64,000 bases of DNA from Lachnoclostridium sp. UBA1175 (GCA_002311665.1 DBYX01000014.1:1-64000), one strand, 5' to 3'. Shown: positions 1 to 9,076, counted from the stretch's first letter. Notes: generated by a model not told the origin, from the sequence alone. Program-made: numbers and translations.

Positions 1-69
1 TCCTACTTGGGGGTAGCATATCACAGACGATCGCTTCCCTTTTCTTTTGTTATGATTCGCAACATGCGG

Positions 70-86
70 AAAAAACCGAAGTGGTT
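70..86 (-). terminator. Weak intrinsic terminator after argH
   Basis: On the minus strand, just past the argH stop, a short stem (AACC/GGTT around a 5-base loop) is followed by six U. The stem is very short, so this is only a possible terminator. The rest of positions 1-97 shows nothing else that I recognise. Confidence 0.3.
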
Positions 87-97
87 TGTTCGAAATA

Positions 98-1492
98 TCA
101 ATACTCCGCGTTGGCACCGATCGATTTGAGGAACGCTTCATCCGCGGCAATCTCTGTGGAGAGCGCCTCGGGTCCGGGTGCACCCTTCGTGTTTCGCTTG
201 GCGATGCAGGTCTGCAGGCGGATCGCGTCGTAAATATCTTCCTCGAACGCAGGGCAGATGGCCTTGTATTCGGAGAGAGGAAGAGTATCGAGTGCACAGC
301 CACGCTTCTCGCAGGCGAGAACGAGTGCACCGATGATCCCGTGAGCGTCGCGGAACGGCACACCGTGCTTGACGAGATAGTCAGCGGCATCGGTCGCGTT
401 GGTAAATCCGCCGGCAGCGCTGCGCTCCATAACATCCTTGCGGAATGTCGTGGAAGCGAGCATATTCGCGAAGAGAGTGAGGCTCGCCTTGACGGTGTCA
501 ATCGCGTCGAAGGTGAGTTCCTTGTCCTCCTGCATATCCTTGTTGTAAGCGAGCGGAAGACCCTTCATAGTCGTGAGCATCGAGGTGAGAGCACCGTACA
601 CGCGGCCGGTCTTGCCGCGGATCAGCTCTGCGATGTCGGGGTTTTTCTTCTGCGGCATGATGGAACTGCCGGTTGAGTATGCGTCATCCACCGTGATGAA
701 ACGGTATTCGTCGGTGTTCCAGATGATGTATTCCTCGCAGAAGCGGCTGAGGTGCATCATAACGATCGCGCAGGCGTCGAGATACTCGATGACATAGTCG
801 CGGTCGGATACGGAGTCCATGCTGTTGGCCGTAGCACCGTCAAAACCGAGCAGCTTCGCCGTGTATTCGCGGTCGAGCGCGTAGGTCGTGCCCGCGAGAG
901 CGCCGGCGCCGAGAGGACAGTAGTTCATTCTCTTGCGTACGTCGGCAAGGCGGGAGTAGTCCCTCTTGAACATTTCCATATAGGCACCCAGATGATGCGC
1001 AAGCGTCAGCGGCTGCGCCTTCTGCAGGTGCGTAAAACCGGGCATAACCGTGTCGATATGCTCCTTCATAAGAACGTGGATCACCTTGAGAAGCTCAGCA
1101 ATGCGGTGCATCGTCTCGTCGATCTCATCACGAACATAGAGCTTCATATCCAAAGCAACCTGATCGTTGCGGGAGCGGCCGGTGTGAAGCTTCTTGCCTG
1201 CCTCACCGATGCGTTCCGTGAGGGTTGCCTCGATAAAGCTGTGGATATCCTCGGCGTCCTCGTCGAACGCGAGAGTTCCGCGGTCGAGTTCCGTAAGGAT
1301 CTGCGTGAGGCCGTTGCGGATGAGCTCGCATTCCTCCTCCGCGAGAATGCCCTGTTTGCCGAGCATGGTCACGTGTGCAATGCTCCCGCGGATGTCCTGA
1401 CGGTAAAAACGGCGGTCAAACCGAAGCGACGCATTGAAATCGTTTACGAGTGCATTTTCCTCTTTGGTAAATCTTCCTCCCCAGAGCTTCAT
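98..1492 (-). CDS. argH: Argininosuccinate lyase
   Basis: Splits argininosuccinate into arginine and fumarate, the last step of arginine synthesis, in the cytosol as a homotetramer. The 464 residues match the family length. The protein opens MKLWGGRF and carries TGRSRNDQ near residue 107 and the fumarase/aspartase-superfamily signature SSIMPQKKNPD near residue 275. The ATG at 1492 is chosen because AGGAGGG lies just upstream and homologues begin MKLWGGRF; the frame stays open to 1549 without support. It is transcribed away from iorA. Its arginine partners argG and argCJBD lie 8-14 kb downstream, so the pathway is split over three transcripts here. No ArgR box as clear as those near argG was seen in its promoter. 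Confidence 0.97.
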   Translation of the reverse strand: MKLWGGRFTKEENALVNDFNASLRFDRRFYRQDIRGSIAHVTMLGKQGILAEEECELIRNGLTQILTELDRGTLAFDEDAEDIHSFIEATLTERIGEAGKKLHTGRSRNDQVALDMKLYVRDEIDETMHRIAELLKVIHVLMKEHIDTVMPGFTHLQKAQPLTLAHHLGAYMEMFKRDYSRLADVRKRMNYCPLGAGALAGTTYALDREYTAKLLGFDGATANSMDSVSDRDYVIEYLDACAIVMMHLSRFCEEYIIWNTDEYRFITVDDAYSTGSSIMPQKKNPDIAELIRGKTGRVYGALTSMLTTMKGLPLAYNKDMQEDKELTFDAIDTVKASLTLFANMLASTTFRKDVMERSAAGGFTNATDAADYLVKHGVPFRDAHGIIGALVLACEKRGCALDTLPLSEYKAICPAFEEDIYDAIRLQTCIAKRNTKGAPGPEALSTEIAADEAFLKSIGANAEY

Positions 1493-1539
1493 GGAACCCT
1501 CCTGAATAACGGTGATACGTATTGTTTTACGACGTTCAT

Positions 1540-1568
1540 ACTGTACCATTATTCTTCGTTTTCGTCAA
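1540..1568 (-). promoter_or_regulatory. Promoter for argH
   Basis: Minus-strand -35 TTGACG and -10 TACAGT are separated by 17 bases, about 50 bases upstream of the argH ATG. Confidence 0.55.
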
Positions 1569-1632
1569 ATGAAAGTTCTAATGCGTGCGGCTGCTAAACG
1601 AAAGATCGGGGGCTGCGGAAAATTATCTTTAC

Positions 1633-1661
1633 TTGACAGTATTATGGATAATTATTATACT
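1633..1661 (+). promoter_or_regulatory. Promoter for iorAB
   Basis: A consensus -35 TTGACA and a -10 TATACT lie 17 bases apart, giving a start near 1668 and a leader of about 105 bases before iorA. Confidence 0.75.
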
Positions 1662-1673
1662 TATGTGAGCGTG

Positions 1674-1687
1674 TCCGATATGTCGGA
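1674..1687. promoter_or_regulatory. Palindrome just downstream of the iorA start point
   Basis: TCCGA-TATG-TCGGA is a perfect 5-bp inverted repeat located about +6 to +20 from the predicted iorA transcription start. The position suits a repressor operator, but no known motif matches, so the role is inferred only from placement. Confidence 0.25.
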
Positions 1688-1774
1688 TGAGGTATCGGGA
1701 CGACGAATCGTTTCCGCTTCGGACGTTGAAACATTCGCGACGGAACAATATGAGAGACAACATACGGAGGACAT

Positions 1775-3514
1775 ATGGCTGAGACTAAAATCATGCTCGG
1801 TAACGAGGCGATCGCGCGCGGTGCGTGGGAGGCCGGCGTTACGGTGAGCGCGGCGTACCCGGGAACCCCGAGTACCGAGATCAGTGAATCGATCGTCAAA
1901 TACGAAGAAGTATACGCAGAGTGGTCGCCGAACGAGAAGGTGGCGATGGAAGTTGCCATCGGCGCTTCGATGGCCGGTGCACGTGCGCTCGCGTCTATGA
2001 AGCATGTCGGTGTCAACGTGGCGTCCGATCCGCTTTACACGGTTTCCTACATCGGCGTAAACGGAGGTCTGGTGCTTGTCGCTGCGGATGACCCGGGCCT
2101 TTATTCGAGCCAGAATGAGCAGGACAGCCGTGCAGTGGCGCGCGCTTCCAAGGTACCGGTGATCGAGCCGTCGGACAGCGGCGAGGCGAAGGAGTTCATC
2201 AAGTTCGCTTACGACATGAGCGAGAAATATGACACCCCCGTAATGCTCCGCACAACGACGCGTCTCTCGCATTCGCAGGGCCTCGTAAATCTCGAGGAAC
2301 GCGCTGCGATCGAGCCGAAGCCGTATGTGAAGAATTTCCGCAAGAACGTTATGATGCCGGGCAATGCAAAGTTCCGCCATCTTCACGTGGAAGAGCGTGA
2401 GAAGAAGATGGCCGAGGACGGCTGCAATTTCCCAATCAACCGTGTTGAGATGCGCGATACGAAGGTCGGTGTGATCACCTCCGGCATTCCTTATCAGTAT
2501 GTGCGCGAGGCGATGCCGGATGCATCGGTACTCAAACTCGGTCTTGTAAATCCGCTTCCGAAGAAACTGATCCTTGATTTCGCGGCGAAGGTGGACACCC
2601 TCTACATCGTCGAGGAGCTGGATCCGATCATCGAGGAGCAGGTAAAGTCGTGGGGTGTTGCCTGCAAGGGTAAGGAGCTTCTCACGGTTCAGGGCGAGTA
2701 CAGCGCGAACATGTTACGCGAGAAGCTTCTCGGGCAGACGCTTGAACTCGCGGCGCCCGCTGAGGCTCCGCAGAGACCTCCGATCCTGTGCCCGGGCTGC
2801 CCGCACCGATCGACATTTTACACGCTGCAGAAGCTCGGCCTTCACGCTGCCGGCGACATCGGATGCTATACGCTCGGCGCTGTCGCTCCGCTTTCTGTTG
2901 TAGATACGACCGTATGCATGGGCTCGAGCATCAGCACGCTCCACGGTATGGAGAAGGCTCGCGGCAAGGAGTACGTGAAGGATTGGGTTGCGACGATCGG
3001 TGATTCGACGTTTATGCACACCGGCGTCAACTCCCTTATGAATATGGTATACAACCAGGCAACCGGTACGGTACTGATCCTCGACAACTCGACGACCGGT
3101 ATGACCGGACACCAGGATCACGCCGGCACCGGCAAGACCCTGAAGGGCGACATCGTGAACGCGATCAGCGTCACGAAACTCTGCGAGGCGATCGGCGTTC
3201 CGAATGTGAAGACCGTGAACGCGTTCGACGTCAAGGAACTCACGAAGACGATCCGCGAAGAAGTCGCGAAGGACGAGCTCTCCGTGATCATCGTGAAGGC
3301 TCCCTGCGCGCTCCTCAACAAGGCGAAGATTACGACGCAGTACAAGGTTAACCCCGATACCTGTCGTGCGTGCGGCTCCTGCATGAAGCCCGGATGCCCC
3401 GCAATGACCAGAGGCGAGGGCGGTAAGGTCGTGATCAACGATACGATGTGCAACGGCTGCGGACTGTGCGCTCAGCTGTGTCCGTTCGGCGCGATCGAGA
3501 AAGTTGAGGTGTGA
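1775..3514 (+). CDS. iorA: Indolepyruvate:ferredoxin oxidoreductase, alpha subunit
   Basis: Catalytic subunit of the anaerobic enzyme that oxidatively decarboxylates aryl pyruvates (from Trp, Phe, Tyr transamination) to aryl-acetyl-CoA and reduces ferredoxin; it can also run in the synthetic direction. The 579 residues hold an N-terminal pyrimidine-binding region (AYPGTPSTEI), a TPP/Mg region (GDSTFMHTGVN near residue 409 with DNSTTGMTG after it) and two C-terminal 4Fe-4S clusters (CxxCxxCxxxxC from C530 and CxxCxxCxxxC from C559). RBS GGAGG precedes the ATG. The stop overlaps the start of iorB, so the subunits are translationally coupled. Confidence 0.96.
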   Translation: MAETKIMLGNEAIARGAWEAGVTVSAAYPGTPSTEISESIVKYEEVYAEWSPNEKVAMEVAIGASMAGARALASMKHVGVNVASDPLYTVSYIGVNGGLVLVAADDPGLYSSQNEQDSRAVARASKVPVIEPSDSGEAKEFIKFAYDMSEKYDTPVMLRTTTRLSHSQGLVNLEERAAIEPKPYVKNFRKNVMMPGNAKFRHLHVEEREKKMAEDGCNFPINRVEMRDTKVGVITSGIPYQYVREAMPDASVLKLGLVNPLPKKLILDFAAKVDTLYIVEELDPIIEEQVKSWGVACKGKELLTVQGEYSANMLREKLLGQTLELAAPAEAPQRPPILCPGCPHRSTFYTLQKLGLHAAGDIGCYTLGAVAPLSVVDTTVCMGSSISTLHGMEKARGKEYVKDWVATIGDSTFMHTGVNSLMNMVYNQATGTVLILDNSTTGMTGHQDHAGTGKTLKGDIVNAISVTKLCEAIGVPNVKTVNAFDVKELTKTIREEVAKDELSVIIVKAPCALLNKAKITTQYKVNPDTCRACGSCMKPGCPAMTRGEGGKVVINDTMCNGCGLCAQLCPFGAIEKVEV

Positions 3515-3516
3515 TG

Positions 3517-4086
3517 ATGGAGACGAAAAATATTATGATCGTCGGTGTAGGCGGTCAGGGAACGCTTCTTACTTCCCGCATTCTCGGCGGTATCGCGCGC
3601 GAGGCGGGCTATGATGTAAAACTTTCCGAGGTTCACGGCATGGCGCAGCGAGGCGGCAGCGTAGTTACGTTCGTCCGCTACGGTGACAGTGTCGCGGAGC
3701 CCATCGTCGAGGAAGGCTGCGCGGATGTACTGATCGCGTTCGAGCGCCTTGAGGCACTTCGCTATGCGCATTTCCTGAAGAAGGACGGCGTGCTGATCGC
3801 AAACGACCAGCGCATCGACCCGATGCCCGTCGTGATCGGTGCTGCGGAGTATCCGGAGAACATTCTCGAAAACCTTGAGAAGAAGTACAAGGTTCTGAAG
3901 ATCGACGCGATGAGCGAGGCGAAGAAGCTCGGCAACGCGAGAGCGTTCAACACGATCGTGCTCGGTATGGCTGCAAAGCATATGGATTTTCCGAAGGAAG
4001 CGTGGCTCACGGTGATCGAGCATACCGTTCCGCCGAAGACGATCGATCTGAACAAGAAAGCATTTCTTGTAGGATACGAGCTGTAA
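3517..4086 (+). CDS. iorB: Indolepyruvate:ferredoxin oxidoreductase, beta subunit
   Basis: Small subunit (189 residues) of the IorAB complex and a member of the 2-oxoacid:acceptor oxidoreductase gamma-type family that helps bind CoA. It opens with the family pattern IVGVGGQGTLLTSRILG and has the HGMAQRGGSVVTFVR stretch typical of IorB. GAGGTG at the end of iorA serves as RBS. ATG codons at 3514 and 3517 are both possible, and 3517 has the better spacing. It sits directly after iorA and 16 bases before a PHP-domain gene that may share the transcript. Confidence 0.95.
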   Translation: METKNIMIVGVGGQGTLLTSRILGGIAREAGYDVKLSEVHGMAQRGGSVVTFVRYGDSVAEPIVEEGCADVLIAFERLEALRYAHFLKKDGVLIANDQRIDPMPVVIGAAEYPENILENLEKKYKVLKIDAMSEAKKLGNARAFNTIVLGMAAKHMDFPKEAWLTVIEHTVPPKTIDLNKKAFLVGYEL

Positions 4087-4102
4087 GGAGTAATTCATTT
4101 TT

Positions 4103-4900
4103 ATGTCGCAATATAAGATTGAAACACATCTGCACACCGCGGAAGGCAGCAAATGCGGCTGGGCGACCGGATGTGAGCAGGCGGAAGCGCGGTTGATGGA
4201 CGGTTACAGCACGATCATCGTGACGGACCATTTCTTCCGCGGAAACACGAGGCCGGAGAGAAGCCTCCCCTGGGAGGAGTACATTGAGCAGTTCTGCTCC
4301 GGTTACGAGCACGCGAAAGCGCGCGGGGACGAGATCAGACTGACGGTTCTGTTCGGACTCGAGGACAACTATCAGGGCTCGGAGTTTTTGATCTACGGGT
4401 TGGATAAGGACTGGCTTCTGAAGCACCCCGATATGCGCACCTGGACTCCGTGGGAGGAGTACGAGCACGTGCACGGAGACGGCGGCTATATGGTACAGGC
4501 ACACCCGTTCCGCGAGGCATCGTACCTGCGCGGATTCGGACTGTATCCGATGTACACGGACGCCGTTGAAGGCATCAACGCGGCGCAGACAAGGGCGATG
4601 AACGAGCGGGCGATCTGGTACGCAAACCAGTTTGACAAGCCGATGACGGCAGGCTCCGACATCCACGGGATCGACAGTGTCGGCGGCGGAATTCTTGCCC
4701 CGCATCCGATCAACACGATTGAGGATTACATCAATATGATCCGCAACCGCGAGCCGTACGAACTGATCGAGAAGCATCGCGAGGAGAAGCCGCAGGGCGG
4801 ACCGCCCGGACCGGACTTCTTCAAGATGATCGAGCAGAAGAAGGCGGAGATGAAGGCGTTCGCGGACGCGGCAGCGCAGAGACTTCGCGAAGGACGATGA
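4103..4900 (+). CDS. PHP-domain metal-dependent hydrolase
   Basis: A 265-residue stand-alone PHP protein. The metal-binding motifs can be seen in order: HLH (residues 9-11), TDH near residue 41, GLE near 90, AHPF near 133 and SDIH near 191. PHP proteins are usually phosphoesterases (for example histidinol-phosphate phosphatase or nucleases), but the substrate cannot be told from sequence. It is not attached to a polymerase and is far from the his genes at the other end of the window. It follows iorB by 16 bases and may be co-transcribed. RBS AAGGAG lies upstream of the ATG. Confidence 0.8.
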   Translation: MSQYKIETHLHTAEGSKCGWATGCEQAEARLMDGYSTIIVTDHFFRGNTRPERSLPWEEYIEQFCSGYEHAKARGDEIRLTVLFGLEDNYQGSEFLIYGLDKDWLLKHPDMRTWTPWEEYEHVHGDGGYMVQAHPFREASYLRGFGLYPMYTDAVEGINAAQTRAMNERAIWYANQFDKPMTAGSDIHGIDSVGGGILAPHPINTIEDYINMIRNREPYELIEKHREEKPQGGPPGPDFFKMIEQKKAEMKAFADAAAQRLREGR

Positions 4901-4978
4901 CATTTTTCGCGAGATAAAGCGATGATGAACGGTATCGATAATGAAGCTAAGGATAGACAGCAACGTCGGGAGCATAGT

Positions 4979-6508
4979 ATGAAACAGTATCTGGACAACA
5001 TAAGAAACGGGCGCGAGGTTCGGGAGAGCCTTGCGTCCTTGTGCGGGCTTCTGCGAACTGCCGGGGACTTTGCGCTCTCGGCGGCCGACGCGGAAGCTCT
5101 TGTCGTATCCGCGAGAGATTTGCTTACATCGGACGATCCGAAGATCAGAAAGAACGCGGCGAAGCTTCTGGGAATCCTGAAGGGTGTCCCGGAAACCGGA
5201 TATTCTTCTGATACGCTTGTATTTCTTAAAATCTCGGACAAAGAGACCGTAGACTGCCTTGTTGAAGCTTACCGCAGGGAGCAGACGCGGTTTGTGCGAA
5301 GCGCGTATCTTGAGGCGCTGAGAGACAGGGACATATCCGCACACGTTGATTATCTTAAGGAGAAGCTTTCCGCGCTCCGGGAGACTCCGGTCACGGATGA
5401 GAACCGCAAGCACATCAACGAGGAAATTGCGGCGCTGCAGAAGCTTCTCGGGGACGGCGAGGAGGCACCGCAGTCGCACCGCTTCGCGGGATACGGTGCG
5501 GACAACACGATACTCTTCGTGGTCAACCCGTTTTATCGTGAAATGTTTGCCGAGAGCCTCGGCGGGATGCGCAAGAAGGTCGTGAACGGCGGCGTCGTAG
5601 TGCGAACGAGCAAGCTGACGGAAATCCTAACGAATCGGATCTGGCGCGAGGCAGTGTTCCGTGTGCCCGACGCGCTCACCGTACCGTGCGACCCGTATGA
5701 GGCAGCTGTTGTGCTTGCCGGGGAAACGGTAGGTGAGTATATTTCTTCGAGACTGCGCGGAGAGGGTCCGGTGCGGTACCGGATCGATTATCGCTGCCGC
5801 GATGAGTCTGCGAAAAATAAGTTCATCAAGAGAATCTCGCAGGAGACCGACCGCCTCAGCGGCGGAAAACTTCGAAACGAACCCGGGGATTACGAAGTGA
5901 CATTCCGCATATCCGAGACGGAAGCCGGAATGTCCCGTTTGGGAATCCTCTTCGCGGGACTCCGCGACGACCGTTTTGCGTACCGCAAGGAGACGGTAGC
6001 GGGAAGCCTGCATCCGACGGATGCGGCTGCGGTGATCGAAGCGGCGAAACCGTATCTCACGGACAACGCACAATTGCTGGATCCCTTCTGCGGCGCGGGA
6101 ACGATGATCGCGGAACGCCTGAAGGAAGGCAAGGTTCGCTCCGCGTTCGGCGTGGACACCTTCGGGCAGGCGATCGAGAAGGCGCGCGTCAATGTGAAGG
6201 CGAGCAACGCGTGGTTTATCCACCGCGATTTTTTCGATTACCGTCAGGATCATATGTTTGACGAGATCATCACAAACATGCCGTTCCGCGAGGGCGGTGC
6301 GGATGACGAGATCGCATCTGTATATCGCAGGTTCTTCCGGAAAATACCGGAACATCTTCGCGAGAGCGGGACGATCGTGATGGTTTCGCATGATCCGCGT
6401 CTTGCGGAGGCCTCGATCCCTGCGGATATGACGATCGAAAAGAAACTTCCGATGCGGGACAGGGGCGAGATGGCGGCTTACATCATACGCTTCCGCGGGC
6501 TTGCATAA
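4979..6508 (+). CDS. Methyltransferase with N-terminal HEAT-like region (RlmL/Trm14-like core)
   Basis: A 509-residue SAM-dependent methyltransferase. The first ~150 residues look like helical repeats (HEAT-like). The middle resembles the substrate-binding part of THUMP-type RNA methyltransferases. The C-terminal Rossmann core has motif I LDPFCGAGTMIAE near residue 367 and motif IV NMPF near residue 433. The family normally has NPPY/NPPF or DPPY, so the second residue is changed. The likely substrate is a guanosine in rRNA or tRNA by family resemblance; this is inference. The ATG at 4979 (RBS GGGAG, 6-base spacing) is preferred to the ATG at 4922, which has no clear RBS. Confidence 0.75.
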   Translation: MKQYLDNIRNGREVRESLASLCGLLRTAGDFALSAADAEALVVSARDLLTSDDPKIRKNAAKLLGILKGVPETGYSSDTLVFLKISDKETVDCLVEAYRREQTRFVRSAYLEALRDRDISAHVDYLKEKLSALRETPVTDENRKHINEEIAALQKLLGDGEEAPQSHRFAGYGADNTILFVVNPFYREMFAESLGGMRKKVVNGGVVVRTSKLTEILTNRIWREAVFRVPDALTVPCDPYEAAVVLAGETVGEYISSRLRGEGPVRYRIDYRCRDESAKNKFIKRISQETDRLSGGKLRNEPGDYEVTFRISETEAGMSRLGILFAGLRDDRFAYRKETVAGSLHPTDAAAVIEAAKPYLTDNAQLLDPFCGAGTMIAERLKEGKVRSAFGVDTFGQAIEKARVNVKASNAWFIHRDFFDYRQDHMFDEIITNMPFREGGADDEIASVYRRFFRKIPEHLRESGTIVMVSHDPRLAEASIPADMTIEKKLPMRDRGEMAAYIIRFRGLA

Positions 6509-6557
6509 GGGAAAGGTTACAGTGAGGCGGCAAACGCGCTCACGGAAAGGGGAAACA

Positions 6558-7460
6558 ATGCTTGGATCCCATGTCGGACTTGGCGGCAAGGAACAGTTCT
6601 TGGGTTCCGTGAAGGAGGCACTCTCGTACGGAGCGGAGACATTTATGGTATATACCGGGGCTCCGCAGAACACACGCAGAAAGGATATCTCGGAGATGCG
6701 TATCCCGGAGGCGAAGGCGCTGATGGAAGAAAGCGGTATCCGAGAGTTTGTAGTTCACGCGCCGTACATCATCAACCTCGGCAACACGCTCAAACCGGAG
6801 AGTTTTGAATTTTCCGTGGAGTTCCTGCGCGAGGAGTTGCGAAGAACCGCGGCGATGGGAAGCCGCACGCTTGTGCTTCATCCCGGATCACACGTCGGTG
6901 AGGGAGATGACGCGGGGATCATGCAGATCATCCGCGGGATCAATGAGACTTTCGATGCGGACACCGAGGTGCGGATCGCTCTAGAGACGATGGCGGGCAA
7001 GGGAAGCGAAGTCGGAAGAACCTTCGAGCAGCTAGCGCGCATCTACGACGGAGTCGTGCACAACAATAAACTCCGCCTGTGCCTTGACACCTGTCACCTG
7101 AATGATGCGGGCTATGATGTGAAAGGCAATTTTGATGGCGTTCTTGAGGAGATGGAACGGTATTTTCCGATCAATCAGGTTGCCTGCATCCATCTGAATG
7201 ATTCGAAAAATGAGCAGGGCGCGGCCAAGGACCGGCACGAAAACATCGGTTACGGCACAATCGGATTTGACAGGCTTTGCGCGATCACAAGGATGCCGGA
7301 GTTCAAGGACACGCCGATCATACTGGAGACACCGTATATGAGTGCCGAGGAAGGCGGCAAGGACCGCACGTACCCGCCGTATCGTGAGGAGATCGCGATG
7401 CTTCGTGAAGGAGTTTTTAATCCCGAACTGCACAAGGCAGTGCTTGCGGCATATCAATAA
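6558..7460 (+). CDS. nfo: Deoxyribonuclease IV (AP endonuclease)
   Basis: Endonuclease IV of the xylose-isomerase-like TIM-barrel family; it cuts DNA 5' to abasic sites in base-excision repair and binds three zinc ions. The 300 residues open LGSHVGLGG and contain FVVHAPYIINL, LVLHPGSHVG, IALETMAGKGSEVG, LCLDTCHLNDAGYD, HLNDSKNEQGAAKDRHENIG and ILETP, which supply the His, Glu and Asp ligands. ATG at 6558 follows AAAGGGG; upstream in-frame sequence is unlike the family. It lies 49 bases after the methyltransferase gene. Confidence 0.95.
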   Translation: MLGSHVGLGGKEQFLGSVKEALSYGAETFMVYTGAPQNTRRKDISEMRIPEAKALMEESGIREFVVHAPYIINLGNTLKPESFEFSVEFLREELRRTAAMGSRTLVLHPGSHVGEGDDAGIMQIIRGINETFDADTEVRIALETMAGKGSEVGRTFEQLARIYDGVVHNNKLRLCLDTCHLNDAGYDVKGNFDGVLEEMERYFPINQVACIHLNDSKNEQGAAKDRHENIGYGTIGFDRLCAITRMPEFKDTPIILETPYMSAEEGGKDRTYPPYREEIAMLREGVFNPELHKAVLAAYQ

Positions 7461-7488
7461 GAAATTTTTACAATTGGGGGAATTACTA

Positions 7489-8385
7489 ATGAAAACAGGA
7501 TTTCGTTTTACAAAAAGGAATTTGTTCTGGGTACTCGCTTTCGCGGCGATCGTGCTTCTTACTTTCGGCGGCTTGATGCTTATGCGTTTTATCAATTACA
7601 AAAAGGCCGGCAAACTGCTTGATGAAGGTAAATACGAACAGGCATACGATGCGTTCAAGGATTTGAACGGTTTCCTTGAGAGCGAAGAGAAACTTGCGGA
7701 AGCGAAAAAAGAGATGCTGCGTAACGCGAAGGCCGGTTCGCGAGTTTATTTCGGGTATTATTTCACGGGAGACGAGAGTGACGATCGCAAGGATGACGAT
7801 ATTGCCTGGACCGTGTTGGAAGTCGACGGAGACACGGCGCTGTTGATCAGCGAAAAAGTGATCGATCATTACTATTGGGTCAGAAATTATTACGATCTGT
7901 CCAATGATGAAATACCGAACTGGAAGGACAGCTTGCTTCGCAAATACCTGAACAATACTTTCTACACTACGGCATTCAACGAAGAGGAGAAGCAGAGGAT
8001 CGTAGACTCCGAAGTCAAGACCGGCGATGAAGAGATCGGAGATTACTTCCGTGACAAAGTTGAGTCGGTGACCTCCGAAGATGTCTGTGTCGACAAGGTG
8101 TATGTGCTATCGTTCTCTGAGGCGATGAAGTATTTTCCGACGGATGAAAAGCGCAAAAGCGAATGTACTTTTTTTGCAAAGGACCAGGCGTATCATTTGG
8201 AACTTCACCTGACCTACCCGAGGAACGCCTGGGAGGCTGACAGCCGCTCGTGGTGGCTCCGCTCGATTCTGGAATCGGAAGACGGAGTTCGAGGGATGTC
8301 CTATGTGGGAGAATCCGGACAGATCAAGATGCAATTGGAAAGTACGCGAGGGATTCGTCCCGTGATCCGTGTTTCCATCAAGTAA
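7489..8385 (+). CDS. Membrane-anchored DUF6273 protein
   Basis: A 298-residue protein of unknown function. One membrane helix (about residues 10-32) is followed by a short TPR-like helical stretch (GKLLDEGKYEQAYDAFKDL) and then a DUF6273-type domain, recognised from IAWTVLEVDGDTALLISEKV, SLLRKYLNNTFYTTAF, WWLRS and the closing GIRPVIRVSI. These domains are common in Clostridia on surface proteins and may be related to C-type-lectin-like folds, but no function is established here. GGGGG lies before the ATG. It sits between nfo and the phosphopantetheinyl transferase, and orientation suggests one transcript. Confidence 0.75.
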   Translation: MKTGFRFTKRNLFWVLAFAAIVLLTFGGLMLMRFINYKKAGKLLDEGKYEQAYDAFKDLNGFLESEEKLAEAKKEMLRNAKAGSRVYFGYYFTGDESDDRKDDDIAWTVLEVDGDTALLISEKVIDHYYWVRNYYDLSNDEIPNWKDSLLRKYLNNTFYTTAFNEEEKQRIVDSEVKTGDEEIGDYFRDKVESVTSEDVCVDKVYVLSFSEAMKYFPTDEKRKSECTFFAKDQAYHLELHLTYPRNAWEADSRSWWLRSILESEDGVRGMSYVGESGQIKMQLESTRGIRPVIRVSIK

Positions 8386-8397
8386 TGAGGAATTAAG

Positions 8398-9021
8398 ATG
8401 AGGTTGTACATCCGGACAATCGAATCGTATGCGGACTCCGACACGAGCCTTTTCGAGGCCGCAAGGCGCAAACGGCTGGAGCGAATCACTAACCCGAAGG
8501 TCCGTTCGGAATGCATCGCGGCAGGTGCGGCCTTGCGGGAAGCGCTGGCGGATTACGGCTATCCGGTAGGAGATGAACCGCTGAAAATCACATATGATAA
8601 ACACGGAAAGCCTTCTCTTGAAACGGAGAAATCCTTGAAGGCAGCCGATAAGGGACCGTTGACTGCTCCTTACTTTAGTATATCCCACAGCGGTGATATC
8701 GTCGTAGTAGCTGTAGACGATGAGCCGGTCGGAGCAGATGTTCAGGTGGTGAAGAAATTGCCGGGCCGGTTGCCCGGGCGTGTGCTTTCGGAGACGGAAT
8801 TCTCGGAGTACAACAGTATTGCAGGCACGAAGACGGAAGAGGAAGCGAGGGTTTATTTTACGGTTCGATGGACGGAGAAGGAGAGTATCGCAAAGTTAAC
8901 CGGCAAGGGGATCGGAATGGATTTCCGGACGATTGAACCGGGAAACTATCGGATGCATACTGTTTTCCGGGCGATTGAAGGAACCGAGTATGTGATCACG
9001 ACGGCTCAGCATAAACAGTAG
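8398..9021 (+). CDS. 4'-phosphopantetheinyl transferase (Sfp-like)
   Basis: Transfers 4'-phosphopantetheine from CoA to a serine on a carrier protein. The 207 residues hold the family motifs: FSISHSGD near residue 93, GADVQ (metal-binding Asp) near 111, and the RWTEKESIAKLTGKG stretch (WxxKE) near 160. Length and order fit the two-domain Sfp/Gsp type and not the ~120-residue AcpS type. No carrier protein, NRPS or PKS gene is in the window, so its target is unknown; fatty-acid ACP is possible. The RBS AGGA precedes the ATG. Transcription converges with argG. Confidence 0.85.
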   Translation: MRLYIRTIESYADSDTSLFEAARRKRLERITNPKVRSECIAAGAALREALADYGYPVGDEPLKITYDKHGKPSLETEKSLKAADKGPLTAPYFSISHSGDIVVVAVDDEPVGADVQVVKKLPGRLPGRVLSETEFSEYNSIAGTKTEEEARVYFTVRWTEKESIAKLTGKGIGMDFRTIEPGNYRMHTVFRAIEGTEYVITTAQHKQ

Positions 9022-9076
9022 AGCGTATCCTTGTGGGAAGGAATTATAAATTGTGATAATTGCCATCAACGAAGGT

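Noticed and set aside
1512..1847. Small plus-strand frame between argH and iorA
   Set aside because: It covers both promoters and runs into iorA in another frame; no RBS and no recognisable product.
4007..5479. 490-codon antisense frame across iorB, the PHP gene and the methyltransferase
   Set aside because: It runs through three well-supported genes and has shadow-type composition; no RBS or domain.
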